Below, piece after piece: positions 1 to 8,159 of a DNA stretch of 64,000 bases. Within the stretch, counting starts at the first letter, position 1. Each line of letters opens with the position of its first letter. This DNA comes from Bacillus pumilus (lineage in GTDB: Bacteria; Bacillota; Bacilli; Bacillales; Bacillaceae). Under the pieces are notes generated by a model. That model saw nothing but the letters and a program-made list of their open reading frames with translations, did no database searches and was not told where the DNA came from. The DNA is taken from the NCBI RefSeq assembly GCF_038738535.1, contig NZ_CP046128.1, positions 1,860,001 through 1,924,000 of the forward strand, in the 5' to 3' direction. A program made the translations under genes and the position numbers.

Positions 1-208
1 CTAGTTTTGTTTTACCTGAGCCGGTCGGCCCTTTTAAAAGAACATTTTTGCCGAGTGCTAGTGCAATCATCGCATCTTGTATGATAGACGTATCCTGTGA
101 TTCATAGCCGCCTGTTCCAATAAGCGGACGGAATTCTTCTTCTAGTCCTTTTGCTTTTGCTTCAATCATTGCTTGAATTTCTTCTGGGAGTGATTGTTCG
201 TTAAACAT
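1..208 (-). CDS. yojN: MoxR/CbbQ-type AAA+ ATPase, N-terminal part (YojN)
   Basis: Partial gene running off the left edge; only the first 69 codons are present. The start ATG (206-208) follows a GAGAGG ribosome-binding site. The protein begins MFNEQSLPEEIQ and reaches a Walker A motif, GPTGSGKT, near residue 60, so this is the nucleotide-binding start of an AAA+ ATPase. In the NorQ/CbbQ family such ATPases act as metallochaperones or activators for a partner with a von Willebrand A domain (YojO in B. subtilis), which would lie outside this window. The name rests on synteny with yojM-cwlS next door. Confidence 0.8.
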   Translation of the reverse strand, partial: MFNEQSLPEEIQAMIEAKAKGLEEEFRPLIGTGGYESQDTSIIQDAMIALALGKNVLLKGPTGSGKTKL

Positions 209-253
209 ATATGATTAATTCCTCTCTTCGATCATTTTCCTCACCAAGTATAC

Positions 254-290
254 TAAAAAAACCTTTATGCACTCAATACATAAAGGCTAG
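254..290 (-). terminator. Rho-independent terminator of the SOD gene
   Basis: Inverted repeat CCTTTATG / CATAAAGG (arms 262-269 and 279-286) followed on the minus strand by seven Ts. It lies just after the SOD gene stop and before yojN. Confidence 0.8.
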
Positions 291-297
291 ACATCTG

Positions 298-876
298 TTA
301 TTTTACCATTTCTTTTGTAATCGCTCCGCAAGCGATGCGTTTCCCTGAGTTTCCAGAAGGGTTGCTTAAGTAATCATCTGCTTCTGCATGAATGATAAAG
401 CTCCGTCCATTTTGATCGATTAATTGGTTTGGACCTCCCTTTAACGTCACATCTGGTACATTCACGACAACATCAATTTGTCCATCTGCCCCAACTTCTA
501 AATTAGGCATATCTCCAGCGTGGTGGCCTTTTGGGTTATCAAATCCATGCTCCCGGTGTGTTGGATTAAAGTGAGCCCCTGCCGTTTCAAAATCTGGCGC
601 TTCACATATTCCTGTTTCGTGAATATGGAAGCCATGAGGACCAGGAGGCAGATCTTTCGCTTTCACATGTAAATCCAGCCCATTTTCCGAGGAATCTCTT
701 ACTTCGATGCTGCCTATTTTTTGCCCGTTTTCATTGATGAGTGTCGTGGTAACTGGTGCTTGTTTAGGTGCTGCAACCTCGCTGATTTCTTCTGTCGTTT
801 CTTTTTTCGGCGGTGCATGACATGCTGTTGCGACAAAGACCAGACACATCATGATCACCCACACTGACTTTTTCAT
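298..876 (-). CDS. yojM: Cu/Zn superoxide dismutase-like lipoprotein (YojM)
   Basis: A 192-residue exported protein. The start at 876 is chosen because AAGGGGG precedes it; the frame stays open further upstream but without a binding site. Residues 1-19 form a lipoprotein signal ending in ATAC (lipid-bearing Cys19). The SOD fold carries HGFHIH (His84, His86), GAHFNP (His102), His110, GHHAGD (His118 or 119, Asp122) and IIHAEADD (His163), that is, all copper and zinc ligand positions of the family, plus Cys91 and Cys183 for the structural disulfide. Family members dismutate superoxide; this one would act on the outer face of the membrane. The B. subtilis orthologue is known to lack two copper ligands, so this copy may be more active (see findings). 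Confidence 0.88.
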   Translation of the reverse strand: MKKSVWVIMMCLVFVATACHAPPKKETTEEISEVAAPKQAPVTTTLINENGQKIGSIEVRDSSENGLDLHVKAKDLPPGPHGFHIHETGICEAPDFETAGAHFNPTHREHGFDNPKGHHAGDMPNLEVGADGQIDVVVNVPDVTLKGGPNQLIDQNGRSFIIHAEADDYLSNPSGNSGKRIACGAITKEMVK

Positions 877-927
877 ATGACTGCCCCCTTTTGATATCAG
901 TATGGACAATCTGAACAATAGGCAAAC

Positions 928-954
928 AAAAAAAGCCGAAAATCGGCTTTTTTT
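928..954 (-). terminator. Terminator of cwlS, overlapping its stop codon
   Basis: Perfect 12-bp inverted repeat (928-939 with 943-954, loop AAA) made of an A tract plus GCCGA. It can serve as a U-tract hairpin in either direction. The cwlS stop codon (953-955) lies inside the second arm. Confidence 0.8.
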
Positions 955-2260
955 AGAAGAAACGTTTTGCACCTAAATAGGCTTTTTTCCAATATGGGTT
1001 GCTTAAGTTCGATATCCCAACTCCGCTGTCACTTGCATGAAGGAAATCTCCTCCGCCAAGGTATAGTCCCATATGAGATGGACCCGCTTTGTATGTTGTG
1101 AAATAAACAAAATCGCCAACCTGTGGTGTGCTCACAGGTTTCATCATACTCCAGTAGCCTGCTGTGCTTAATCTGGATACAGAGGAAACTTTATTAATGA
1201 GGTAATAAACAAAGCCGCTACAGTCAAAACCAGATGGTGTATTGCCGCCCCATCTGTAAGGAATGCCTGTCAGCTTTTTCCCTTCTTGGATCATCGTCGT
1301 GATTTTTGCATTCATCGGCACATCATTTTTGTTATTATTGACCGGAGTTGTCGAACCGTTAGACGTAGAACCATTCGACCCAGTTGAGCCTGAAGCTGCA
1401 CCATTAATTTTTAGAACTTGTCCAATTCTAAGCACATCGCTTTTTAAGCTGTTTGCTGTGCGGATGGATTGAACCTGCACTTTAAATTGATTCGCAATTT
1501 TCCATAAGGAATCGCCTGATTTTACAGTATAAGATGTCGCTTTCCCGCTTGAAGGCGGGTTGCTTGGTTTAGCAGGTGCTTTCGGCTGACTTGGTTTTGA
1601 TGCAGCCGTCCCTTTTACTTTCAATACTTGATTCGGATAAATCATATCAGATTTTATCCCATTCAATGTTTTGATTTCACCAATCGACATATTGAGCGAA
1701 TTCGCAATTTTCCAGAGAGAATCCCCTAATTTAACCTTGTATGTACTTGATGAGGATGAACTATTTGAGTTCGTTGTCTTATTGTTTGAGCTGGAATTTG
1801 AAGAGGAGTTTGATGACTGGCCCCCGCTTGTCTTCGTACTTCCAGATACCTTTAGCTTTTGTCCAGGACGAATTAAGTCACTGTTTAAGCTGTTTAGACT
1901 TTTTAAGCTTGCGACTGACATTTTATGATTTTTTGCAATGAGCCATAAAGAATCTCCAAGCTTTACAGTGTAGCTTGATGTCGTTGAAGCATTTGATTTC
2001 GTTGCTTTTGATCCAGTTGACGAGCTGGATTTTTTGTTTTTTGCGCCAGGAATTTTCAAGCTTTGTCCTGCAAAAATCATCGTCGTTTTTAGTTGATTAA
2101 GAGATTGAAGTTCCGAAATACTTGTATTGTACTGTTCGGCAATCTTCCAAAGTGAGTCACCGCTTTTCACTTTGATCGTCTGTGCTTCTGCCGGTGCAGC
2201 AAACACAGCTGAGCCAGCGATCGCTGAAACTGTGAGGCCGGTTACTACTTTTTTCTTCAT
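953..2260 (-). CDS. cwlS: Peptidoglycan D,L-endopeptidase CwlS (LysM x4, NlpC/P60)
   Basis: A 435-residue secreted cell-wall hydrolase. A signal peptide ends near AEA-Q (residue 26). Four LysM cell-wall-binding repeats follow at about 28-71, 97-140, 174-216 and 244-286, joined by Ser/Asn-rich linkers, then an NlpC/P60 domain from about 318 to the end with catalytic Cys347 (DCSGF) and His396 (SHMG) as likely base. The start at 2260 has an AAAGGCGGAG site; an in-frame upstream Met lacks one. In B. subtilis this enzyme cuts D-Glu to diaminopimelate bonds and helps separate daughter cells together with LytE and LytF. Domain layout and neighbours match that orthologue. Confidence 0.93.
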   Translation of the reverse strand: MKKKVVTGLTVSAIAGSAVFAAPAEAQTIKVKSGDSLWKIAEQYNTSISELQSLNQLKTTMIFAGQSLKIPGAKNKKSSSSTGSKATKSNASTTSSYTVKLGDSLWLIAKNHKMSVASLKSLNSLNSDLIRPGQKLKVSGSTKTSGGQSSNSSSNSSSNNKTTNSNSSSSSSTYKVKLGDSLWKIANSLNMSIGEIKTLNGIKSDMIYPNQVLKVKGTAASKPSQPKAPAKPSNPPSSGKATSYTVKSGDSLWKIANQFKVQVQSIRTANSLKSDVLRIGQVLKINGAASGSTGSNGSTSNGSTTPVNNNKNDVPMNAKITTMIQEGKKLTGIPYRWGGNTPSGFDCSGFVYYLINKVSSVSRLSTAGYWSMMKPVSTPQVGDFVYFTTYKAGPSHMGLYLGGGDFLHASDSGVGISNLSNPYWKKAYLGAKRFF

Positions 2261-2622
2261 AGATGAATCTCCGCCTTTCATATTTCATTCAATAAGACTT
2301 ATGTACTAGTTTTGAGTTTAGCATTTAATGGTTCTGCTTCTCTTGCACTATTTTATCTTTATTTCTATTATATTACTCGACATGTAGACGTTGGGCAATA
2401 ACAAATAGGCTAAAGCAGCCAACTCAAAATGCTAAAACAAAGCCATATCGTTTCTATCGGCAGTTTGCTGTATTTATAAACATTTTTTAAGGAATTTTTA
2501 AGTTGACGTTTAGAAATTTGTCAAAACAAGCACGGTGCTAGTTTCATAGTTCTATTCTACATGACAAATTTTTCTGTATCAAATGACTTTTTACTCAATT
2601 GGCTGTTTTTTCTCCTCAAATG
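2261..2622 (-). promoter_or_regulatory. cwlS upstream region, possible sigma-D promoter
   Basis: A 362-base AT-rich gap with no convincing ORF. On the minus strand 2454-2461 reads GCCGATAG, seven of eight matches to the sigma-D -10 element GCCGATAT, but the matching TAAA -35 is not at the usual spacing. B. subtilis cwlS is known to use motility/stationary-phase sigma factors, so this is a plausible but weak promoter candidate. A 10-bp inverted repeat (TTTAGCATTT at 2317 with AAATGCTAAA near 2428) is also present. I looked for a cyclic-di-AMP riboswitch, which often precedes such hydrolases, and did not see one. Confidence 0.35.
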
Positions 2623-2652
2623 AAAAAAAGCATCCTTCCGAATGAAGAATGC
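2623..2652 (-). terminator. Terminator of cdaS
   Basis: Minus-strand hairpin GCATTCTTC / GAAGGATGC with one G-U pair, followed by seven Ts, just after the cdaS stop codon. Confidence 0.8.
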
Positions 2653-2664
2653 AGCGATTCATTT

Positions 2665-3291
2665 TTATTTCCTTATTTCAGGTTCTTTTACAGTGAGCGG
2701 ATAAAGGACTCCTTCTTTCGCAAACGACATTTTCCCCGTTTCTTCTGATACGACGAGAACAAGTGCATCGGTCATACCGGAGAGTCCGATCGCAGCCCTG
2801 TGTCTTGTCCCGAGAGAAGGACTAACTTTTTTTGAAGTAAGCGGGAGCACATTTGCAGCAGATACGAGTGTATTCTCTTTGACTAAAAGAGCACCATCAT
2901 GAAGTGGATTTCCTGGGTAGAAAATGCTTTCTATTAATGAAGCACTAATTTTCGCATGAAGATTTGTCCCTTTTTGAATAAAATCCTCAACCTCATCACG
3001 CCTTTGAATCACAATAAGTGCCCCGTGTTTTTGTTTTGATAAGTTCTCAATGGCTAACGAAAATTGAGCAAATCCAGGTGTGAATTCTTCCATATACGAT
3101 TGCAAATAAAACGAGGAAGCCTCTGCGTGCATTTCATTAAACTCATCATGTAATGACTCGAGATCACAAAGTAGACATTGCTCGATCTCATCAAGGGAAT
3201 CAATAATGTCACTTGCATCCTTCATGATTTTCATCAAGTGTGTTCTCATGTCCACTTTAAATAGCGCTTCTTCATTCGTACGATTGATCAT
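2665..3291 (-). CDS. cdaS: Sporulation diadenylate cyclase CdaS
   Basis: A 208-residue DisA_N-family enzyme that makes cyclic di-AMP from two ATP. Catalytic motifs are visible: DGALL near residue 144 and GTRHRAA near 172. The N-terminal ~60 residues are helical, matching the regulatory helices of CdaS, and there are no membrane segments, unlike CdaA. The start at 3291 follows AGGAGGAGGG; a 14-codon upstream extension in frame has no site. B. subtilis CdaS (YojJ) is 207 residues, made in the forespore, and supports germination. Position between cwlS and the MATE gene supports the assignment. Confidence 0.9.
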   Translation of the reverse strand: MINRTNEEALFKVDMRTHLMKIMKDASDIIDSLDEIEQCLLCDLESLHDEFNEMHAEASSFYLQSYMEEFTPGFAQFSLAIENLSKQKHGALIVIQRRDEVEDFIQKGTNLHAKISASLIESIFYPGNPLHDGALLVKENTLVSAANVLPLTSKKVSPSLGTRHRAAIGLSGMTDALVLVVSEETGKMSFAKEGVLYPLTVKEPEIRK

Positions 3292-3369
3292 TTGACCTTT
3301 TCCCTCCTCCTTTTTGTTGTCATAAAATAACAAATTATGCGCATTCTATTGATATGGAGGTGACTTAAT

Positions 3370-3495
3370 ATGACCATTCAGAAAGTGATTCAATATGCTT
3401 GCAGCATTTTAGGTGTTGTCAGTCTTTCCTTTATTTATGCCCAAATGTTTAAAAAAACGAAGCCATCTAAGAAAAATAATCCGACGGGGAATTGA
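3370..3495 (+). CDS. Small single-span membrane protein, 41 residues
   Basis: Unrecognised short gene. A strong GGAGGTGA site (3357-3364) sits six bases before the ATG. The product begins MTIQKVIQYACSIL, has one hydrophobic stretch (about residues 7-25) and ends in a Lys/Asn-rich tail (KKTKPSKKNNP). It is divergent from cdaS and 55 bases upstream of the MATE gene on the same strand, so it may be cotranscribed with it. The binding site, membrane segment and basic tail support a real gene, but I cannot name it. Confidence 0.6.
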   Translation: MTIQKVIQYACSILGVVSLSFIYAQMFKKTKPSKKNNPTGN

Positions 3496-3550
3496 TTTTT
3501 TTACATAGCATGATATAATCCTCTCGTTATTTCTGTTCAGAGAGGAACTT

Positions 3551-4915
3551 ATGATGAGAGAAACAAATAGCATTCGAGCTAAGGTGACACTATTTTTAAC
3601 CATTTTGATTCCGATTTTAATCACTCAAGCGGGTCTTTCGCTGATTACGTTTTTAGATACCGTAATGTCTGGAAAAGTGAGTGCAGAAGACCTTGCGGGT
3701 GTTGCGATCGGTTCTAGTATTTGGACACCCGTTTATACAGGACTTGCTGGTATATTAATGGCCGTTACGCCGATTGTCGCTCAGCTGATGGGCGCTGGGC
3801 ATAAAAAAGATGTTCCCAAGGCTGTCTTTCAGGCGATTTATTTATCCTTTCTTTTAAGTATCGGTGTGATTGCGATTGGTACAATCAGCATCCCTTACGT
3901 ATTAGGTGGACTTGGACTTGAGCAATCCGTAGAGGATATTGCGCGGCATTTTCTCAGTTTTCTTGCTTTTGGTATCATCCCGCTGTTTGGTTATTCGGTA
4001 CTCAGGTCATTTATTGATGCATTAGGGAAAACACGTGTGACGATGTTCATCACGTTAACAGCACTTCCTATTAACTTTGCTTTAAACTATGTATTTATTT
4101 TTGGGAATTTTGGCTTTCCAAAGCTTGGCGGTGCGGGAGCTGGCCTTGCATCTGCGATGACGTATTGGGCCATTTTCATCATGAGTATTTGTATTGTCAT
4201 GAAAGCAGAACCATTTGCCTCATTTCGTTTGTTTCAAAAACTGCCTCGAATCAATATCTCCCGTATGGGGCAAATACTGAAAATCGGTCTTCCTATTGGG
4301 TTTGCGATCTTTTTTGAAACGAGTATCTTTGCAGCTGTCACGCTGTTAATGGGTCACTTTGATACTGTGACGATTGCAAGTCACCAGGCTGCGATGAACT
4401 TTGCTTCTATCTTATATATTTTACCGCTCAGTATCTCAATGGCTTTAACAATTGTCGTTGGGTTTGAATCCGGTGCCAAGCGGTATAAAGACGCGCAAAA
4501 CTACAGCTATATCGGAATTGGAACGGCGGTATTATTCTCATTGTGTACGGCGGCACTCATTTTGTTATTTAGACCAGAGATTGCTGGTTTATACACAGCT
4601 GAATCGGCTGTTTTACAGTTGACACAGCACTTTTTGATTTATGCGATCTTTTTCCAGCTGTCAGATGCAATTGCTGCACCCATTCAAGGGGCTCTGCGCG
4701 GCTATAAAGATGTGAACTATACGCTCATTGCCGCATTTGTTTCTTACTGGGTGATCGGTCTTCCTTCCGGCTATTTGATTGGCACCTATACCTCATTTGG
4801 GGCATTTGGCTATTGGATTGGTCTCATTGCAGGACTTGCCGCTGGTGCCGTCGTCCTCTTTATCCGCCTCAGATTGATTGAAAAACGCTTGCTTCAGCAA
4901 GCGCTCAATCACTAA
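3551..4915 (+). CDS. yojI: MATE family multidrug efflux transporter (YojI)
   Basis: A 454-residue integral membrane protein with about twelve hydrophobic segments in two homologous halves, as expected for the NorM-like MATE family, which exports cationic drugs and dyes in exchange for sodium or protons. The typical helix 1 features are present near residues 20-45 (PILITQAG then MSGK). An AGAGAGGAAC site precedes the start. It matches YojI of B. subtilis by position between cdaS and bshB2 and ends at a bidirectional terminator shared with bshB2. Substrate unknown. Confidence 0.88.
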   Translation: MMRETNSIRAKVTLFLTILIPILITQAGLSLITFLDTVMSGKVSAEDLAGVAIGSSIWTPVYTGLAGILMAVTPIVAQLMGAGHKKDVPKAVFQAIYLSFLLSIGVIAIGTISIPYVLGGLGLEQSVEDIARHFLSFLAFGIIPLFGYSVLRSFIDALGKTRVTMFITLTALPINFALNYVFIFGNFGFPKLGGAGAGLASAMTYWAIFIMSICIVMKAEPFASFRLFQKLPRINISRMGQILKIGLPIGFAIFFETSIFAAVTLLMGHFDTVTIASHQAAMNFASILYILPLSISMALTIVVGFESGAKRYKDAQNYSYIGIGTAVLFSLCTAALILLFRPEIAGLYTAESAVLQLTQHFLIYAIFFQLSDAIAAPIQGALRGYKDVNYTLIAAFVSYWVIGLPSGYLIGTYTSFGAFGYWIGLIAGLAAGAVVLFIRLRLIEKRLLQQALNH

Positions 4916-4924
4916 ATACGACAC

Positions 4925-4961
4925 AAAAAAAAGCAGCTGATCGATGTCAGCTGCTTTTTTA
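4925..4961. terminator. Bidirectional terminator between yojI and bshB2
   Basis: Arms GCAGCTGA (4933-4940) and TCAGCTGC (4947-4954), flanked by A tract and T tract so that it can end both convergent transcripts. Confidence 0.85.
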
Positions 4962-4962
4962 T

Positions 4963-5628
4963 TTAGTCATTCCATTGGTACGTCCAGAAAATTTCTTCAT
5001 CGAACCATTTTTGGACGACAGGTTCTTTGTTTTTCAGCTTCTGTTCAAGCTCTCTCAGCATGCCTTCTGTTTGCGTTCTATGCGCTCTCAGTGCATTTAA
5101 TTTGATATCTGCTACATCTGTAATGTCGATCATAATATCTGCATTTCCCAGCACTTCTTCTCTATTTCTTGTAATGGCCATGCAGTATGTGACAGGACGG
5201 TCTTCTTTTTTCTTACGGTAAAGAGCGCGAATAACCGCTTCTCCTGTCGCATCATGATCAGGATGTACACCGTGTCCTGGATAAAACGTGACAATCAGTG
5301 TAGGTTTGACTTCATCAATGATGTTTTCCATCACATCAGCTAAATACTCGTCGTCTTCAAATTCCAATGTTTTATCACGAAGTCCAAGCATACGTAAGTC
5401 TGTGATATTCATTTCTTTGCAGGCATTGATTAATTCCTGTTTTCTTAATTCAGGAAGTGTTTCGCGATTGGCATATGTTGGGCTGCCCATATTTCTGCCC
5501 ATTTCCCCAAGTGTCCCGCATGCATACGTGACTGGGATTCCGCGTTTTCTGCTTTGTGCAATGAGACCTGCAACCCCAAAGGATTCATCATCTGGGTGAG
5601 GCAACATCACTAGTACATGTTCGTTCAT
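4963..5628 (-). CDS. bshB2: Bacillithiol biosynthesis deacetylase BshB2
   Basis: A 221-residue zinc-dependent LmbE-like deacetylase. It removes the acetyl group from GlcNAc-malate, the second step of bacillithiol synthesis, in the cytosol. The metal motif PHPDDE is at residues 10-15 (His11, Asp13, Asp14) and the second His motif HPDHD sits near residue 122. AAAGGGTGA precedes the start. It is the last gene of a run with yojF and a 93-residue protein, the same order as in B. subtilis (yojF-yojG). The paralogue BshB1 is encoded elsewhere and partly overlaps in function. Confidence 0.92.
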   Translation of the reverse strand: MNEHVLVMLPHPDDESFGVAGLIAQSRKRGIPVTYACGTLGEMGRNMGSPTYANRETLPELRKQELINACKEMNITDLRMLGLRDKTLEFEDDEYLADVMENIIDEVKPTLIVTFYPGHGVHPDHDATGEAVIRALYRKKKEDRPVTYCMAITRNREEVLGNADIMIDITDVADIKLNALRAHRTQTEGMLRELEQKLKNKEPVVQKWFDEEIFWTYQWND

Positions 5629-5646
5629 GACTCGTCACCCTTTCTT

Positions 5647-5997
5647 CTACACCTGAAATGGTGTTTCACTAATTTGTAATGAGATCGCTAGTTTTCCGTC
5701 TGGCAAGTGCCCTGCTAACAGCAGGCGGCCATGGTCATCAAACACATAATCCGTTAATCCTTCTGCGTAAATCCAGCCATCTTCTGTTTTCATTCCAACA
5801 CGGTACGGACCTTGTCCTTTTATTTTCGCCTGTGAATAGACGACTTTCGCATTTCGGATATAAGCCACGACCGTCATATTTTGTTCATTTACATGAGCTG
5901 AATAAGAACCAGTTGTCGTTTCAAGATGAACGAAAACTGGACGATTTAAAAACGATTCAAGATGTGTTGTGACATCTTCCGTTTGAATTGGTTTCAT
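5647..5997 (-). CDS. yojF: YojF family protein (DUF1806)
   Basis: A 116-residue soluble protein of unknown biochemical role, conserved next to bshB2 in bacilli. It has alternating beta-strand character and no membrane segment. Its ATG overlaps the stop of the upstream 93-residue gene (ATGA at 5994-5997), with AGGAAGG inside that gene as ribosome site, which suggests translational coupling. Eighteen bases separate it from bshB2. The link to bacillithiol metabolism is inferred only from this conserved neighbourhood. Confidence 0.82.
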   Translation of the reverse strand: MKPIQTEDVTTHLESFLNRPVFVHLETTTGSYSAHVNEQNMTVVAYIRNAKVVYSQAKIKGQGPYRVGMKTEDGWIYAEGLTDYVFDDHGRLLLAGHLPDGKLAISLQISETPFQV

Positions 5998-6275
5998 GAG
6001 TGGTTCCTTCCTTCATTTTGAATTAATTCTCGCAGCTTTTTTGTATGTAAGCTGATCAGCTGCAGCTGATGATCATGCTCAAGCTCACTTTCTAATATTC
6101 TCTCTACAGCGAGCACATATTTTTGATGGAATGATTTTCTCGCCCGCGGATGAGTGCGCGCATCGCTTAAATCATCACATATCGCCTCGAGTAAAGAAGA
6201 CATATCATCGACATCAAGCTGACGATTTTTCCATAAAGATTGATAAGCGGCTGCAAGCTCATTGGCAGATGACAT
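5994..6275 (-). CDS. Conserved hypothetical protein, 93 residues
   Basis: First gene of the run leading to yojF and bshB2. I do not recognise the family. The start MSSANELAAAYQ at 6275 is preferred because AGAGGTGAT precedes it; the frame is open upstream to 6353 but without a site. The product looks fully helical and charged, with a His-rich patch (ELEHDHQLQLISLH), and no membrane segment. The stop overlaps the yojF start by four bases. Function unknown; coupling with yojF suggests a joint role. Confidence 0.65.
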   Translation of the reverse strand: MSSANELAAAYQSLWKNRQLDVDDMSSLLEAICDDLSDARTHPRARKSFHQKYVLAVERILESELEHDHQLQLISLHTKKLRELIQNEGRNHS

Positions 6276-6353
6276 GTAATCACCTCTACAGTTTTGGTAA
6301 CAACTTATTATGACATGATCCGCATTCAAAAAAAAGCAAACTGCTTGTTCCAC

Positions 6354-7259
6354 TTAATGAGAATTCGCTGTTTTTTTCATGCGTAATTGAGAGGTAGTAA
6401 ATAATAAAATCGCCACCCAGATACAAAGAAACGTCACGATTTTAGCTGAAGATAAATGCTCGTGATACACAAATAACCCCAAAAACAGCGTAATCGTCGG
6501 TGCAATGTATTGTAAAATGCCCACTTGATAAAGAGGAATTCTTTTTGCGCCTTCAGAGAATAAAAGAAGTGGCACCGCTGTAAAAACCCCTGCAAAGAAT
6601 AAGAGACCAAGCGATCCGAAGCTGTTAGGATTCATTGTCACCACAGGTTCTTTTAAGAAGAACAATAAGTACACAAGGGCCGCCGGGGCTAAAAGCAGCG
6701 TTTCAATTGTCAATCCAATTGCACTCGTGAAGCTCATTCTTTTTTTAATCAATCCATAAAAACCGAAGCTAAAGGCAAGTAATATCGCAACGACAGGAAA
6801 TGAACCGTACTGAATCGTGGAAAGAATCACCCCAGTGGCGGCAATTAGTATCGCAATGGTTTGTAATTTATTGAGCCGCTCTTTCAAGAAAATGATGCCT
6901 AGTAAAACAGAGACAAGCGGATTAATATAATACCCTAAACTAGCTTCTAGCATGAGATGGTGATTGACTGCCCAAATGTACACATACCAGTTAACCGAAA
7001 TTAAAATAGCAGATAAAAGTAGTGAAAAAAGTGCTTTACCATCCAGCATGAGCCCCTTCACTGTCTGCATCGCCGGCCGGACTTGTTTTAAATACAGTAG
7101 AATACCGCACATAAAAACAAATGACCATAAAATTCTGTGCGCTAAAATTTCGCCTGACGAAATATGCTCCATCAGTTTCCAATATAAAGGGAATAGTCCC
7201 CATAATGTAAAAGATGCTGCCGTATAGAGAACACCTTTTGATTGTTGCTGATCGTTCAA
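6354..7259 (-). CDS. yojE: EamA-family permease, RarD type (YojE)
   Basis: About 301 residues with ten hydrophobic helices in two EamA repeats, matching the RarD subfamily of drug/metabolite transporters (substrate not established). An ATG at 7268 abuts the AAAGGA ribosome site with no spacing, so the TTG three codons later, nine bases from that site, is the better start; the alternative adds three residues. The C-terminal helix ends in a basic tail (RMKKTANSH), placing the end in the cytosol. Syntenic with yojE next to yojF in B. subtilis. Confidence 0.82.
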   Translation of the reverse strand: MNDQQQSKGVLYTAASFTLWGLFPLYWKLMEHISSGEILAHRILWSFVFMCGILLYLKQVRPAMQTVKGLMLDGKALFSLLLSAILISVNWYVYIWAVNHHLMLEASLGYYINPLVSVLLGIIFLKERLNKLQTIAILIAATGVILSTIQYGSFPVVAILLAFSFGFYGLIKKRMSFTSAIGLTIETLLLAPAALVYLLFFLKEPVVTMNPNSFGSLGLLFFAGVFTAVPLLLFSEGAKRIPLYQVGILQYIAPTITLFLGLFVYHEHLSSAKIVTFLCIWVAILLFTTSQLRMKKTANSH

Positions 7260-7297
7260 TCTAACCATTCCTTTCTAAACCTATCGTATATTATAGC

Positions 7298-7325
7298 ACG
7301 CACTCAGGTGAATGGGCATATACTA
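7298..7325 (+). promoter_or_regulatory. Sigma-K promoter of gerT
   Basis: AC (7298-7299), 17 bases, then CATATACTA (7317-7325): a full match to the sigma-K pattern AC-N16/17-CATANNNTA. It lies 30 bases before the gerT start. B. subtilis gerT is known to be a late mother-cell gene, which fits. Confidence 0.7.
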
Positions 7326-7354
7326 ATTCAGGGCATTTAGAAAGGATGATTTGC

Positions 7355-7828
7355 ATGTTTGACTGGAACCGATTATTCCCTTTTCAAAAGCAATTTTCAA
7401 AAGAAGCCTTAAAGAATTCAGACCCTAAAGACGTTGAGCAGTATGTCAATCAAGTGATGGAAAGTGTATTCGGCTCCAATTATCCTGCTCAGTTCCCTTT
7501 TCAGGATCCACTCTCTCAACATCAAAAAACGAGAGAAACAGACGTCAAAAAAGAAAAAGAACCCGAAGTGGAAGTGTTCGAAACCACTGATCACGTGTTC
7601 GTTAAAATTGAGCTTGCTCGGCCGAACACAGAAAAAGTAAAAATCAAACATACAGCCAACCTGCTGTTTATTGATCATTTTCCTGAGGAAGGCACGCAGA
7701 AGAAAGTTGTCCTTCCTGCTGCTGTAAAAAGAAAAGGAACGAAGGCTTCGTATCAGGATGGTATTTTGGAGATTATGTTTTTAAAGCATGATGATCCGGG
7801 GATCTCTGAAATCGATATTCCATTATAA
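7355..7828 (+). CDS. gerT: Spore coat protein GerT (small heat-shock fold)
   Basis: A 157-residue protein with an alpha-crystallin/Hsp20-like domain at about residues 70-157, related to coat protein CotM. The N-terminal half is polar and Gln/Phe-rich. The ATG at 7355 has AAAGGATG at good distance, while the ATG three codons earlier touches that site. In B. subtilis GerT (formerly YozR) is a coat component needed for normal germination; the gene sits next to yojE there as here. The sigma-K promoter match just upstream supports the same timing. Confidence 0.8.
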   Translation: MFDWNRLFPFQKQFSKEALKNSDPKDVEQYVNQVMESVFGSNYPAQFPFQDPLSQHQKTRETDVKKEKEPEVEVFETTDHVFVKIELARPNTEKVKIKHTANLLFIDHFPEEGTQKKVVLPAAVKRKGTKASYQDGILEIMFLKHDDPGISEIDIPL

Positions 7829-7868
7829 AAAGCCTGCTTTCATATAGAAGCAGGCTTACTCTTTTTTC
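7826..7868. terminator. Terminator between gerT and the convergent small gene
   Basis: Ten-bp arms AAGCCTGCTT (7830-7839) and AAGCAGGCTT (7848-7857) followed by a T-rich run on the plus strand; it also lies directly after the minus-strand gene ending at 7869. Confidence 0.8.
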
Positions 7869-8084
7869 TTAATAGTATGGTGGATATCCGCCGCCATAAG
7901 GTGGTGGAGCAGGCGGTGGTGGTGGGTAATATGGACGGGGATAATTAAAAATCGCACTTCCTAAAAATCCGCCAAGCAGTCCGCCGACTAAAGGAGCGCC
8001 AAAACCAAAAAACAAAGGGACTCTGGATTCATATGGCGGAATGCCAGGGGCGCCGCCTCGGAAATACGGAGTATGAGGGTACAT
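7869..8084 (-). CDS. Pro/Gly/Tyr-rich small protein with a glycine-zipper core
   Basis: A 71-residue protein starting MYPHTPYFRGG. The start at 8084 is chosen because AAAGGAGGAG lies seven bases before it; a longer frame to 8138 lacks such a site. The middle (about 22-48) is a hydrophobic Gly-rich segment (GAPLVGGLLGGFLGSA) that could sit in a membrane, and the tail is nearly all Pro, Gly and Tyr. Tails like this are common in Bacillus spore or surface proteins. I do not recognise it with certainty; the nearby gerT makes a spore role plausible. Confidence 0.6.
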   Translation of the reverse strand: MYPHTPYFRGGAPGIPPYESRVPLFFGFGAPLVGGLLGGFLGSAIFNYPRPYYPPPPPAPPPYGGGYPPYY

Positions 8085-8159
8085 GCATTTCTCCTCCTTT
8101 GTCATGTGCCTAACATCAGCATATTCATCAGGAGTCAAAACGTTTGGGCAAACCTGAAA

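Noticed and set aside
1740-1830. Repetitive Ser/Asn codons in cwlS as a possible repeat element
   Set aside because: It is the low-complexity linker between LysM domains coded in frame; no independent repeat unit.
2261-2622. Cyclic-di-AMP riboswitch before cwlS
   Set aside because: The long leader prompted a search, but the conserved GG/CG-rich junction motifs of the ydaO class are absent.
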